Assembly (NCBI GenBank): GCA_002281755.1
Contig: NCHB01000008.1
Coordinates: forward strand, 1 to 63,543
DNA length: 63,543 nucleotides
Direction of reading: 5' to 3'
From: Sulfurovum sp. 16-42-52
GTDB taxonomy: Bacteria > Campylobacterota > Campylobacteria > Campylobacterales > Sulfurovaceae
Shown: in pieces, positions 32,392 to 40,579 of the stretch
Position numbering within the stretch: the stretch's first letter is position 1
Layout: every line of letters starts with the position of its first letter
The notes under the pieces: model-generated
Databases searched by the model: none
What the model was told of the DNA's origin: nothing
What the model saw: the letters and a program-made list of their open reading frames with translations, nothing else
Made by a program: the position numbers and the translations under genes

Positions 32392-33376
32392 TATGCACTT
32401 GCACCTCAGAGATGGGGAGATGCTTGCAAATATTGCCAAAGAGAGTGCCCATACCTTTTGTGGTGCGCTTATCATGCCCAACCTTGTACCGCCTGTAAGT
32501 ACCAAAGAAGAGGTCATAGCCTACAAACAGCGTATCATAGCTGCCATCGGGGATGAGACATTTACACCCTACATGACACTTTTCTTCAAACCCTCTTATG
32601 ACAAAGCTTTTTTGACATCTATCAAAGACGAGATTACCGCTATCAAGCTCTATCCTGCCGGTATCACCACCAACTCAGAAGGCGGAGTGAGCGGGTTTGA
32701 TGTGGAAGAGTTGCGTCCTGCCCTGGAAGCCATGAGTGAGCTTGGCATCCCTCTCTGTGTCCATGGTGAGACCAATGGCTTTGTGATGGACAGAGAAGCT
32801 GAGTTTGTCAACATCTATGAAAAACTGGCACACGCATTTCCCAAACTCGTCATTATCATGGAACACATCACCACCAAAGAGAGTGTCGCTGCGCTTGATC
32901 GCTTTGAAAATCTCTATGCCACTATCACCGTGCACCATCTGTTGATCACCCTGGATGATGTAGCAGGCGGTATGCTTAGACCGCATCTTTTTTGCAAACC
33001 CATCGCCAAACGCCCCGAAGACAAAGATGCCCTGCTTGATGCTGTCCTTTCGGGACACCCCAAAGTGATGTTCGGTTCAGACTCCGCACCCCACCCCAAA
33101 CACGCCAAAGAGTCTTGCGGTTGTGCTGCAGGAGTGTTTACCGCACCGCTTGCATTACAGATTTTGGCTGAACTTTTTGACAAAGAAAACGCAGCACTTG
33201 AGCATCTTCAAGCCTTTATCTCTGGCAATGCGCAAAGGATTTACAAACTTAACCCTCCGGCAAAAACCGTAAGGCTTAAAAAACAAAGTTTTCACGTCCC
33301 TTCAGACTACAAAGGTGTTGTACCGATGTATGCTGGAGAAGAAATTGCATATACGATAGAAGAAGTTAATAGCTAA
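32363..33376 (+). CDS. pyrC: Dihydroorotase
   Basis: 337 aa from ATG 32363, spaced 5 bases from AAAGGA; a TTG three bases earlier is less likely. The protein closes the ring of carbamoyl-aspartate in pyrimidine synthesis. The metal-binding DMHLHLRDGEM opens it; the carboxylated Lys region reads TAIKLYPAGIT; LCVHGE, VIMEHITT and MFGSDSAPHPKHAKE supply further metal and substrate ligands of the class II, E. coli-type dihydroorotase. It overlaps yidD and is followed 17 bases later by the cysteine synthase gene. Confidence 0.95.
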   Translation: MSLTLLNPLDMHLHLRDGEMLANIAKESAHTFCGALIMPNLVPPVSTKEEVIAYKQRIIAAIGDETFTPYMTLFFKPSYDKAFLTSIKDEITAIKLYPAGITTNSEGGVSGFDVEELRPALEAMSELGIPLCVHGETNGFVMDREAEFVNIYEKLAHAFPKLVIIMEHITTKESVAALDRFENLYATITVHHLLITLDDVAGGMLRPHLFCKPIAKRPEDKDALLDAVLSGHPKVMFGSDSAPHPKHAKESCGCAAGVFTAPLALQILAELFDKENAALEHLQAFISGNAQRIYKLNPPAKTVRLKKQSFHVPSDYKGVVPMYAGEEIAYTIEEVNS

Positions 33377-33393
33377 TAGGAAAGGGTGAACAC

Positions 33394-34314
33394 ATGATTG
33401 CAAACAACATAGAACAACTGATAGGCAATACCCCCATAGTAAGAATCAACTCACTCTCAAGTGAAACCGGGGCAACCATCTTGGGAAAATGCGAATTTAT
33501 GAATCCCACCAGTTCGGTCAAAGACCGTATCGCATTCAATATGATCAATGAAGCCCTTAAATCAGGAGAGATCAATCACTCCACAACCATCATAGAACCC
33601 ACAAGCGGCAATACAGGCATAGGCTTGGCAGCGATATGTGCGGCTAAAGGCTTAAAACTCATCTTAACCATGCCCGAATCGATGAGTATAGAGCGAAGAA
33701 GAATCCTCACGCATTTAGGTGCCAAACTGGTACTTACACCCGCAACTGAAGGCATGTCGGGTGCCATAAACAAAGCGGCTTCTTTGGAAAAAGAGCTTGA
33801 CAATGCCAAAGTCCTGCAACAGTTCAACAACCCGAACAATCCCAGCATCCACCGCAATACCACTGCACCGGAGATACTCAAAGATACAGAGGGAAAGGTA
33901 GATATCTTTGTCGCCTCAGTGGGTACAGGCGGCACACTCACAGGTACCGCCGAGGTACTCAAGGCACACCTCCCCGGTATCAAAATAGTCGCTGTCGAAC
34001 CCTCTGCCTCAGCCGTACTGAGTGGCAAAAAAGCAGGACCCCATAAAATCCAAGGTATCGGTGCAGGATTTGTACCGCAGATACTCAACACTGAGATTTA
34101 TGATGAAGTACTCTGTGTGAGCGATGAGGACTCGTTTGCGATGGCACAAAAGATTGCTAAAACCGAAGGGCTGCTCATCGGTATCTCCGCAGGTGCCAAT
34201 CTGCATGCAGCGTACATCCTTGCAAGCAGACCTGAGAACAAAGGCAAAACGATCGTCACCATCCTTTGTGATAGCGCTGAACGTTATCTTTCCACGGAAC
34301 TTTTTGGCTGCTGA
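33394..34314 (+). CDS. cysK: Cysteine synthase (O-acetylserine sulfhydrylase)
   Basis: 306 aa. PLP lysine in NPTSSVKDRIAFNM; the substrate loop in EPTSGNTGIGLAAI; the phosphate-binding GTGGTLTGTAEVL. Catalyses sulfide plus O-acetylserine to cysteine in the cytoplasm. The CysK and CysM subtypes are not separable with confidence here; the general features and the C-terminal part (IQGIGAGFVP) favour CysK. AGGAAAGGG precedes ATG 33394. Its TGA overlaps the ATG of the next gene. Confidence 0.9.
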   Translation: MIANNIEQLIGNTPIVRINSLSSETGATILGKCEFMNPTSSVKDRIAFNMINEALKSGEINHSTTIIEPTSGNTGIGLAAICAAKGLKLILTMPESMSIERRRILTHLGAKLVLTPATEGMSGAINKAASLEKELDNAKVLQQFNNPNNPSIHRNTTAPEILKDTEGKVDIFVASVGTGGTLTGTAEVLKAHLPGIKIVAVEPSASAVLSGKKAGPHKIQGIGAGFVPQILNTEIYDEVLCVSDEDSFAMAQKIAKTEGLLIGISAGANLHAAYILASRPENKGKTIVTILCDSAERYLSTELFGC

Positions 34315-34916
34315 TGAAGCAAGTCCAGACCGAAACACCTCTTCTACTTGAGAGCATCAAGATAGAAAATGCCCAGATACACAATCTAACCTACCATCAA
34401 GCCCGTTGCACGCAAAGCCGTCAACAGCTTTTTGGCAGCACCGACACGCTTGATCTTTTAAGTGTAATTCATCCGCCCCCACACGGTCTCTATCGTTGTC
34501 GCATACGCTATGCACACACGGTGCAAACGGTAGAGTACCTTCCCTACACGCCTAAAACAATCAACACGTTGAAGATTGTACCTTCAAGCGTAGAGTATAG
34601 GCTTAAATATGCCGACCGATCTGCACTGGATGCACTGCTCTCATCCAACTCGGATGTCGATGAAGTGCTGATAGAAAAAGAAGGATACCTCACCGATACC
34701 ACCATCGCCAATGTTGCATTCTACGATGGAAAACGCTGGGTTACACCCGAAAAACCCCTGCTTAAAGGCACCATGAGAGCCAAGCTAATAGACGAGGGGT
34801 TTTTACACCCTGCACCCATCAAAAAAGAAGATCTCTCTTCTTTTAAACAAGTAGCTCTAATGAATGCTATGATAGGATTTAACATCTTAAATCACTTCAA
34901 TATCCACCAGAAGTAA
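34314..34916 (+). CDS. Small class IV aminotransferase, probable aminodeoxychorismate lyase
   Basis: 200 aa, shorter than the roughly 270 aa of PabC. Class IV fold: YRCRIRY, then EYRLKYADRSALDAL, in which the Lys of LKYADR is the probable PLP lysine, and DEVLIEKEGYLTDTTIANV, the conserved 'E-x-x-x-x-N' segment, with LKGTMRAKLI at the C-terminal phosphate loop. Likely makes p-aminobenzoate for folate from aminodeoxychorismate. Starts inside the cysK stop. The shortened N-terminal domain is unusual but appears complete. A branched-chain or D-amino-acid aminotransferase is the alternative. Confidence 0.72.
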   Translation: MKQVQTETPLLLESIKIENAQIHNLTYHQARCTQSRQQLFGSTDTLDLLSVIHPPPHGLYRCRIRYAHTVQTVEYLPYTPKTINTLKIVPSSVEYRLKYADRSALDALLSSNSDVDEVLIEKEGYLTDTTIANVAFYDGKRWVTPEKPLLKGTMRAKLIDEGFLHPAPIKKEDLSSFKQVALMNAMIGFNILNHFNIHQK

Positions 34917-34927
34917 AGGCACGCCTT

Positions 34928-35407
34928 ATGAGTAAAAACCTCTTTAATACCCCAGAGTATCGTACTTTGATGCAGGAACACCTCACTAAAACGATAAGCT
35001 ATTTATTTGAAAGCAATCAAGAATTTGCACTTGCCTGTGAAGTAAAATATATCACCTTTTCACCCCAACTTCCTGATTCTATCAAAGATAATTTTGACCA
35101 TACGGTACTCTTTATACTGGGTGGATTTACCTTTGAAAGCGCACATATACAAGAGGAATATTGTGTTTTTGAAGCAGGATTCGGAAGTGAAAATTTTGGC
35201 TCAGTTGTCTCAGTGCCTCTGCTTGCGATTAGACAGATTTTTGTAGGCGACAATCCCATTGTGATTAACTTTGCAGACCCCAAACCACCAGAGAATAAAG
35301 CAGCAAGCCTGTTAAATGCATCATCCCAAAATGCCTCCAAAAAAACATCTATGGAAGCACTTTTAAAAAACCCTGATAATAAAAAACTTCTCAAAAATAA
35401 AAAATAG
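34928..35407 (+). CDS. SspB-like protein, candidate ClpXP adaptor
   Basis: 159 aa, close to E. coli SspB (165 aa). Placed beside SspB from memory, the order of conserved features agrees: an N-terminal helix before ACEVKYITFSPQLP, the strand TVLFILGGFTFESAH, then FEAGFGSENFGSVVSVPLLA, which parallels SspB's F-x-A-x-F-G ... V-S-V-P-L-x-A, then IRQIFVGDNPIVINFADP. The last ~45 residues are a disordered, Lys-rich tail ending LLKNKK, like the flexible SspB tail that tethers ClpX, though without the XB motif. SspB delivers ssrA-tagged proteins to ClpXP. The similarity is by eye. It is the last gene of the pyrC-cysK run, with no link to those enzymes. Confidence 0.55.
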   Translation: MSKNLFNTPEYRTLMQEHLTKTISYLFESNQEFALACEVKYITFSPQLPDSIKDNFDHTVLFILGGFTFESAHIQEEYCVFEAGFGSENFGSVVSVPLLAIRQIFVGDNPIVINFADPKPPENKAASLLNASSQNASKKTSMEALLKNPDNKKLLKNKK

Positions 35408-35408
35408 C

Positions 35409-35430
35409 TCTTAGCAGTGACCCGCTAAGA
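35409..35430. terminator. Hairpin between convergent genes
   Basis: A perfect 7-bp inverted repeat TCTTAGC / GCTAAGA with an 8-base loop lies directly after the stop of the SspB-like gene and spans the end of the LysR gene (stop 35411-35413). The tail after the plus-strand stem is TAAAATT. Weak but well placed. Confidence 0.45.
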
Positions 35431-36313
35431 TAAAATTGACCACCTGATCCACATAGGCATTGTGTTTGTTCTCTTTAGAATAGACGATGTAAAAATTTCG
35501 TGTCATCGTGTAGCCTCTGAGTCTTGCCTCAAAAAGCTCTCCGTTTGCCACTTCATCCATAATAGCATACTTTGACAAGATCGACACGACAGGTCTGTCT
35601 GGATTTCTCTCGCTTTTTTTGATGGTTTGTAACACTGTGGTTGTGTTGCTGACTTCAGAAAGCACATTAAAATTTTTACAAGAAACCCCCAGCTCTTCAA
35701 ACACTTCGGCAACCACTTTTCGTGTATGCGAAGCCTCGTTACGGCAAATCCAATCAAAAGTATAAAGATCTTCAGTCTTAACGATTTTTGGGATAGGCAC
35801 GTTACTCACCAAAACGAGTTCATCTTCAAGCCACTCTCTGTAAATCAAATCACTATCCATAATCGGTGATTCTATCAATCCCACATCGAGTTTTCTGTCT
35901 TTGAGTTTTTCCACTATCTTATCACTCACATCGATATCGAGCTGTACACTGTTATGGATGGCTTCACCTACGGTGTTGAGGCATTGTCCTGGGATAATGT
36001 AGGTTCCTATCGTGTAAGATGCGCCCAGTCTAAATGTGATTTCTTTATTGATAATCTTTAAGACATCCTGCTCGGCAGAGTGAATCTCTTTTTCAAGTCT
36101 AGTTGCCACCTTATAGAGTTCTTCACCTTCATTGGTCAGTTTGATACCATTTTTTTTACGTTCAATGATCTTTGCACCCAGATATTTTTCTATAAATTTT
36201 ATCTGCTGAGTGACTGCAGGCTGTGAAATGCCCAACTTTGCCGATGCTTTAGAGAAACTTCTTTCCCGTGCTACAGTTAAAAATGTTTCTAATTTTACAA
36301 AATCTTTTAACAT
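35411..36313 (-). CDS. LysR-family transcriptional regulator
   Basis: 300 aa. N-terminal winged helix: FLTVARERSFSKASAKLGISQ and AVTQQIKFIEKYLG is the standard LTTR helix-turn-helix. From residue ~90 comes the two-lobed effector domain. It is divergent from the helicase gene, with a perfect T-N11-A palindrome (36396-36410) between them, so it probably regulates itself. Effector and targets are unknown; the sequence resembles CysB/CbbR-type regulators in general only. AAAGGA lies 8 bases before ATG 36313. Confidence 0.88.
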   Translation of the reverse strand: MLKDFVKLETFLTVARERSFSKASAKLGISQPAVTQQIKFIEKYLGAKIIERKKNGIKLTNEGEELYKVATRLEKEIHSAEQDVLKIINKEITFRLGASYTIGTYIIPGQCLNTVGEAIHNSVQLDIDVSDKIVEKLKDRKLDVGLIESPIMDSDLIYREWLEDELVLVSNVPIPKIVKTEDLYTFDWICRNEASHTRKVVAEVFEELGVSCKNFNVLSEVSNTTTVLQTIKKSERNPDRPVVSILSKYAIMDEVANGELFEARLRGYTMTRNFYIVYSKENKHNAYVDQVVNFILAGHC

Positions 36314-36395
36314 GAATTTTTTCCTTTATTTTTCTTATGCAACGATACATAGATTAGTTATTAATTTTATTATATCAAATTATACTTAATTAAAC

Positions 36396-36410
36396 ATAAG
36401 TAGTACTTAT
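36396..36410. promoter_or_regulatory. LysR-type operator (ATAAGTA-G-TACTTAT)
   Basis: A perfect 7-bp inverted repeat around one base forms a T-N11-A LysR box, 83 bases upstream of the LysR start and 106 bases before the helicase start. A further half-site TACTTA lies at 36383-36388 on the same strand. The rest of the 203-base gap is AT-rich and has no gene. Confidence 0.6.
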
Positions 36411-36481
36411 TAGAATAATTTTTATTTTACACAACAAAGGTTAATACACACTGTTTATGTCGATTCTAATCATTTAAAAGG

Positions 36482-36487
36482 TATAAT
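36482..36487 (+). promoter_or_regulatory. -10 box of the helicase gene
   Basis: GGTATAATCAAT lies 29 bases before ATG 36517. The leader carries the CAGGAG ribosome-binding site at 36500-36505. No -35 is evident. Confidence 0.6.
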
Positions 36488-36516
36488 CAATACACTAAGC
36501 AGGAGCAAAAACCCCA

Positions 36517-38583
36517 ATGGAAACACTACTACATTCTCTCAATCCATCACAGCGTGAAGCCGTTGAGCACATAGATGGTGCGATGCTTATCCTTGCGGGT
36601 GCAGGAAGCGGGAAAACAAAAACCCTGACTGCCAGACTGGCGTATTTGGTAGGCGAAGTGGGTATAGACCCTGCCAATACCCTTACGCTTACTTTTACCA
36701 ACAAAGCCGCAGCCGAAATGAGAGAACGCGCACTCAAATTGATGCCCAACTCGCTCTCCTATCCTCCGCTTCTGTGTACTTTTCATAAATTTGGTTTACT
36801 TTTTTTAAAATTCCACATCGAAAAACTGGGCAGAAGCAATGCCTTTGTCATCATAGACAGTGATGACAAAAAAAGACTGTTACGTTCCATAGCCAAAGAA
36901 CTCAAAAGTGAACTCAACATCGCCTTTATCGCTTCAGAAATTTCAAAATACAAAAACTCCATCCTCTCCCCTGAAGTCGTTTTGGAAAAAGCAGAGCTAC
37001 CCGACTACAAACAAATCGCAGCCATTTATGCGAAATATCAAGCCAATATCGAAGAAAACAATCTGGTTGATTTTGATGATCTTTTGATGCTGAGCTACAA
37101 GATTTTAAGCGAAAATGATGAACTTAGACGTGAAACAAGCAAGCGCTACCGCTATATCATGGTGGATGAGTACCAAGATACCAACGAACTGCAGTTTCAG
37201 CTTCTGCAGCTTCTTGCTTCTGAGCACAACAACCTCTGCGTTGTAGGGGATGACGACCAGAGTATCTACGGATGGAGGGGTGCCAATATCCGTAATATCT
37301 TAGAGTTTGCCGATAACTTTAGCGCCTGCAAAACAGTCAAACTGGAGACCAACTACCGCTCCACCCAACCCATCCTTCAGGCAGCCAATACCCTCATCGA
37401 ACACAACTCTACACGACTGGGTAAAAAACTCACTTCACACAAAGGGGAAGGACAAGAGGTCAAACTACTTCACTCGCTTGATGAGTCGATGGAAGCAAGA
37501 GCCATTGCACGCGCCATCAAAAACCTTCTGGAATCTGGTGCCAATCCTGATGAGATCGCCGTACTCTACCGCATCAATGCCCTTTCACGTTCTCTGGAAG
37601 AGGGGTTTGGCAAAGAGGGATTGAGTTTTAAACTTATCGGAGGGATGCGCTTTTACGAACGTGCTGAGATCAAAGATCTTATCTCTTACCTTCGGGTGCT
37701 TTCCAACCCGCATGATGACTTTTCGCTCCTACGTATTATCAATAAACCCAAAAGAGGTATCGGCAAAGCATCCATCGAAAAACTACAAAAAGCAGCCTAT
37801 GATGCAGGCTCTTCGCTCTTTGGGTACATCAAAACCTCCCTGCATGATCAACTCGGCTCTGTTGCCAGTAAAAAAGTTTTCACTGCTCTGGGTAAGATGG
37901 TAGAAGATATAGAGACACTGCAAGAAGAGATACACCATTCACCGGGAAATTTCATCACCCTCTTTGAAGAACGAATCAATTTTAAAAACCATTATGCACC
38001 GATGCCGGATGGATTTGAACGTATCTTAAACATCGATGAGTTTTACGGATACTTTAGAGATGCCGTGATGAAAAATCCTGAACTGAGTCTGGATGAATTT
38101 CTCAATGACATCTCACTCCAAAGCGATCAAGACCAGATAGAAGACAATGCGATTACCATCATGAGTATCCACGCAGCCAAAGGCTTGGAGTTTGAACATC
38201 TTTTTGTCATCGGACTGGAAGAGGAGTTCTTTCCACTGCTTGGTGAAGGCACTAACATGGAAGAGGAGCGCCGTTTGGGTTATGTTGCCATCACCAGAGC
38301 CAAATCGGATTTGACCTTGTGTTATGTGGATAGCCGCTTCTACAAAGGACGCCGCAAGATGATAGACAAAAGCCGATTTTTGGGTGAAGCGGGACTCATC
38401 CAAGATACCAGTCTGAAAATCACCAAAAGTTCAGCCTTTAAGAAAGGGGATCTTGTCAAACATAAGATTTTTGGCATCGGTCGGGTGCAGGAGGCGAATA
38501 AATCGGGTAAAGAGTATAAGCTGCTTATTAACTTCGGTGGGAACAAAAAAGAGATTTTAAGCTCTTTTGTTCAGAGTATCTGA
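36517..38583 (+). CDS. UvrD/PcrA/Rep-family DNA helicase
   Basis: 688 aa. Motif I AGAGSGKTKTLTARL; motif Ia TFTNKAAAEMRERAL; motif II MVDEYQDTNELQ; motif III VVGDDDQSIYGWRG; motif IV KLETNYRST; motif V SIHAAKGLEFEHLFVIG; motif VI AITRAKSDLTL. A 3'-5' SF1 helicase of nucleotide excision repair and replication restart. The C-terminal segment HKIFGIGRVQEANKSG with the following strands is the small Tudor-like domain of PcrA/UvrD that contacts RNA polymerase. PcrA, UvrD and Rep cannot be separated safely, so no symbol is given. CAGGAG precedes the start. Confidence 0.93.
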   Translation: METLLHSLNPSQREAVEHIDGAMLILAGAGSGKTKTLTARLAYLVGEVGIDPANTLTLTFTNKAAAEMRERALKLMPNSLSYPPLLCTFHKFGLLFLKFHIEKLGRSNAFVIIDSDDKKRLLRSIAKELKSELNIAFIASEISKYKNSILSPEVVLEKAELPDYKQIAAIYAKYQANIEENNLVDFDDLLMLSYKILSENDELRRETSKRYRYIMVDEYQDTNELQFQLLQLLASEHNNLCVVGDDDQSIYGWRGANIRNILEFADNFSACKTVKLETNYRSTQPILQAANTLIEHNSTRLGKKLTSHKGEGQEVKLLHSLDESMEARAIARAIKNLLESGANPDEIAVLYRINALSRSLEEGFGKEGLSFKLIGGMRFYERAEIKDLISYLRVLSNPHDDFSLLRIINKPKRGIGKASIEKLQKAAYDAGSSLFGYIKTSLHDQLGSVASKKVFTALGKMVEDIETLQEEIHHSPGNFITLFEERINFKNHYAPMPDGFERILNIDEFYGYFRDAVMKNPELSLDEFLNDISLQSDQDQIEDNAITIMSIHAAKGLEFEHLFVIGLEEEFFPLLGEGTNMEEERRLGYVAITRAKSDLTLCYVDSRFYKGRRKMIDKSRFLGEAGLIQDTSLKITKSSAFKKGDLVKHKIFGIGRVQEANKSGKEYKLLINFGGNKKEILSSFVQSI

Positions 38584-38608
38584 TGTGCTCTATTTTGGGA
38601 TATTCCCC

Positions 38609-38614
38609 TATAAT
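38609..38614 (+). promoter_or_regulatory. -10 box ahead of the truB leader
   Basis: CCCTATAATTT begins 28 bases after the helicase stop. Transcription would start near 38621, leaving an unusually long leader of about 140 bases before the TTG start of truB. Confidence 0.5.
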
Positions 38615-38620
38615 TTAAAC

Positions 38621-38749
38621 TGTGGCATTGTTTCTCTTTTCATTTTTTTAGAAAAAACGAAACAAAAAATCGTCGTGACTCTCAAATCGCTTCGCTTTCA
38701 TGGATGTTCATCACGACAAAACACACTTCGTGTGATTCATATTATGCAC
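38621..38749 (+). other. Structured leader or small RNA candidate upstream of truB
   Basis: Within ~130 bases three consecutive hairpins can be drawn: TTGTTTC/GAAACAA (38628-38634 / 38659-38665, with an inner T6/A6), GTCGTGA/TCACGAC (38672-38678 / 38711-38717) and CACAC-TTC-GTGTG (38722-38734). The ends (GTGGCAT at 38622, ATGCAC at 38744) can pair with one bulge. No ORF of use is present. Such order is unusual for this compact genome. It might be a 5' regulatory leader, a processed small RNA or chance; no known RNA family was recognised. Confidence 0.3.
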
Positions 38750-38761
38750 TAGAGGAAAACA

Positions 38762-39592
38762 TTGAACAGACTATTTGTTGTCAATAAACCTATCTTTCGT
38801 ACTTCTAATGGGTATATGGGGTATGTTAAAAGAAAATACAAAACCAAAAAAGTGGGCTTTTCGGGGACACTCGACCCCTTTGCAACAGGTTGTCTCATTG
38901 TTGCCACGGGTCAGTACACCAAACTTTTTCAGTACCTCGCCAAAACCCCAAAAACTTACCGAGCAACCCTTTGGCTGGGAGCCAATTCTTGCAGTCTTGA
39001 CATCGAAAATGTAGACAGCATTCAAAAAGTACCTTGCTTTGAAGAAAAAACTATCAAAGATGCGCTTGCTTCGCTTCAAGGTGAACTTTCGTATTATCCG
39101 CCCAAATTTAGTGCAAAAAGAGTGGATGGCAAACGGGCGTATGCCTTGGCACGTGAGGGCAAAGAGGTCACACTCAAAAGCATTACTTCCACTATCTACA
39201 GCATCAAACTACTGCATTACACCCATCCTTTTGTGCATTTTGAAGCCACGGTGAGTGAAGGCACTTACATCCGTAGTTTAGGGGCTTTACTTGCCGATAT
39301 ATTGGGTGTAGATGCCACCCTTTCAGGCCTGCACCGTGTGCATGAGGGTCAGTTTTACTATGAAGATGAAAAAGCACTCAATCCTTTCACTCACCTTGCC
39401 ATACCGCTTAATTACTTCAATGCTGAAGATGAACAGATTGAACTGGGTAAAAAGCTCAGTGTGGATGATTTTGAGATACAAGAAGACGGTACCTATCTCG
39501 TTGAGACCTCAGGATTTTATTCTATCGTTGAGATAGCAGACAAAGAGGTGCATTACCGTCTGAACCGACTAGCAAAGTTTGAAGAAACCTGA
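38762..39592 (+). CDS. truB: tRNA pseudouridine-55 synthase
   Basis: 276 aa from TTG 38762 with GAGGA 6 bases upstream. Catalytic Asp in KKVGFSGTLDPFATGCL; later signatures GQYTKLFQYL, KTYRATLWLG and GTYIRSLGALLADILG. Forms the pseudouridine at position 55 of the T loop in tRNA. The C-terminal part is divergent. In related genomes csrA and ispE follow truB; here ispE follows without an intact csrA. Confidence 0.94.
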   Translation: MNRLFVVNKPIFRTSNGYMGYVKRKYKTKKVGFSGTLDPFATGCLIVATGQYTKLFQYLAKTPKTYRATLWLGANSCSLDIENVDSIQKVPCFEEKTIKDALASLQGELSYYPPKFSAKRVDGKRAYALAREGKEVTLKSITSTIYSIKLLHYTHPFVHFEATVSEGTYIRSLGALLADILGVDATLSGLHRVHEGQFYYEDEKALNPFTHLAIPLNYFNAEDEQIELGKKLSVDDFEIQEDGTYLVETSGFYSIVEIADKEVHYRLNRLAKFEET

Positions 39593-39630
39593 GCAGAAAG
39601 CACTTGCCAAAAGTTAAATGCTAAAAACAG

Positions 39631-39636
39631 TATAAT
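39631..39636 (+). promoter_or_regulatory. -10 box upstream of ispE
   Basis: TATAAT ends six bases before the ATG of a 7-codon mini-ORF (39643) and 32 bases before ispE ATG 39669. The spacing TATAAT-CATCCT-ATG matches the leaderless arrangement seen elsewhere in the window. Confidence 0.5.
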
Positions 39637-39642
39637 CATCCT

Positions 39643-39666
39643 ATGATTTTAATAAGAAAGGGTTAA
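39643..39666 (+). other. Seven-codon mini-ORF ahead of ispE
   Basis: ATG-ATT-TTA-ATA-AGA-AAG-GGT-TAA encodes MILIRKG and stops 2 bases before ispE ATG 39669. Its AAAGGG doubles as the ispE ribosome-binding site. It could be a leaderless leader peptide coupling translation to ispE, or chance. The start of CsrA (M-L-I-L-x-R-K) is similar, and csrA often sits here in related genomes, but seven codons cannot prove a relic. Confidence 0.25.
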
Positions 39667-39668
39667 GT

Positions 39669-40568
39669 ATGGGTGGTTTTGCAGGTGGCGATGAAGGAGG
39701 ATACTGGGAAGAAGATACACTCCTTAAAAAAGTGCGCAAAAACAAAAATGCCAATCAAGTATTGCCTATCAGTATAGAGGACTCTATCTACAGCATCAAA
39801 GCCTATGCCAAAGTCAATATCTTTTTAAAAATCACGGGGCATAAAGAGGGCTATCATACCCTACTCTCGCGTTTTATGCGTGTTGAAAATCTCTATGACA
39901 CTATCGCTTTTGTGCCCTGTGAGTGTGACACTTTTACCATAGAAGGCTGCGATGGTGTACCTTTAGAATCTAACACCATCTACAAAGCCTACAAAGCACT
40001 CAACGAACATACAGGTGACCTTGACATCCTCAACTTTTTTTACCACCACAAAGTCGTTGTCACCAAACGCATCCCTTCTCAGGCAGGACTTGGTGGGGGC
40101 AGTTCAGACGGGGCAGCCTTTATGCTCTTGGTTAGAGAAGTGTGCAATCTTCTCATCAGCACCCAAGAACTCGTACGCATAGGAAGCACTATAGGAGCTG
40201 ATTTTCCTTTTTTTCTCCACAACTTCTCTAGTGCAAACGTCAGCGGATTTGGAGACATCGTCGAACGCTTTGATGAAGAACCGCTCAGTGTAGAACTCTA
40301 TACCCCAGATATCGGGTGTGACACTTCCCTTGTCTATCGAACTTTTAAAGAAAACTTTCTAGCAACTATCAATCCAAATAGCTTTTTGGGGTGGCAGTAC
40401 ATGGACTCAGAAACCCTGCTTAACACTATCTCGGATCCGCTGTTGCTGAATGACCTGTATGGCGCTGCGTGCATGGCTTATCCGCAACTGCAGGTCTTAG
40501 CGCCAAAAGGATGGTTTTTTTCAGGCAGTGGCAGTACCTTTTTTAGGCTCAAAAACAGACGTTCTTAA
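39669..40568 (+). CDS. ispE: 4-diphosphocytidyl-2-C-methyl-D-erythritol kinase
   Basis: 299 aa. GHMP kinase of the MEP isoprenoid pathway. The conserved start SIKAYAKVNIFLKITG lies at about residue 43, the ATP loop is IPSQAGLGGGSSDGAAF, and the C-terminal glycine motif is GWFFSGSGSTFF. The first ~42 residues (Gly/acidic MGGFAGGDEGGYWEED, then a Lys/Asn-rich stretch) are an extra N-terminal extension. The start ATG 39669 has AAAGGG 8 bases upstream, so the extension appears genuinely translated; an internal TTG at LPISIED has no ribosome-binding site. Role of the extension unknown. Confidence 0.9.
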   Translation: MGGFAGGDEGGYWEEDTLLKKVRKNKNANQVLPISIEDSIYSIKAYAKVNIFLKITGHKEGYHTLLSRFMRVENLYDTIAFVPCECDTFTIEGCDGVPLESNTIYKAYKALNEHTGDLDILNFFYHHKVVVTKRIPSQAGLGGGSSDGAAFMLLVREVCNLLISTQELVRIGSTIGADFPFFLHNFSSANVSGFGDIVERFDEEPLSVELYTPDIGCDTSLVYRTFKENFLATINPNSFLGWQYMDSETLLNTISDPLLLNDLYGAACMAYPQLQVLAPKGWFFSGSGSTFFRLKNRRS

Positions 40569-40579
40569 ACTTTAACCGT

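Noticed and set aside
38621-38749. 6S RNA or other known RNA family
   Set aside because: The hairpins are consecutive, without the long duplex and central bubble of 6S RNA; no known family pattern was recognised.
39643-39666. Seven-codon ORF as a csrA gene remnant
   Set aside because: M-I-L-I-R-K-G resembles the CsrA start but seven codons are too few; no further CsrA-like residues follow in any frame, so it is only reported as a mini-ORF.
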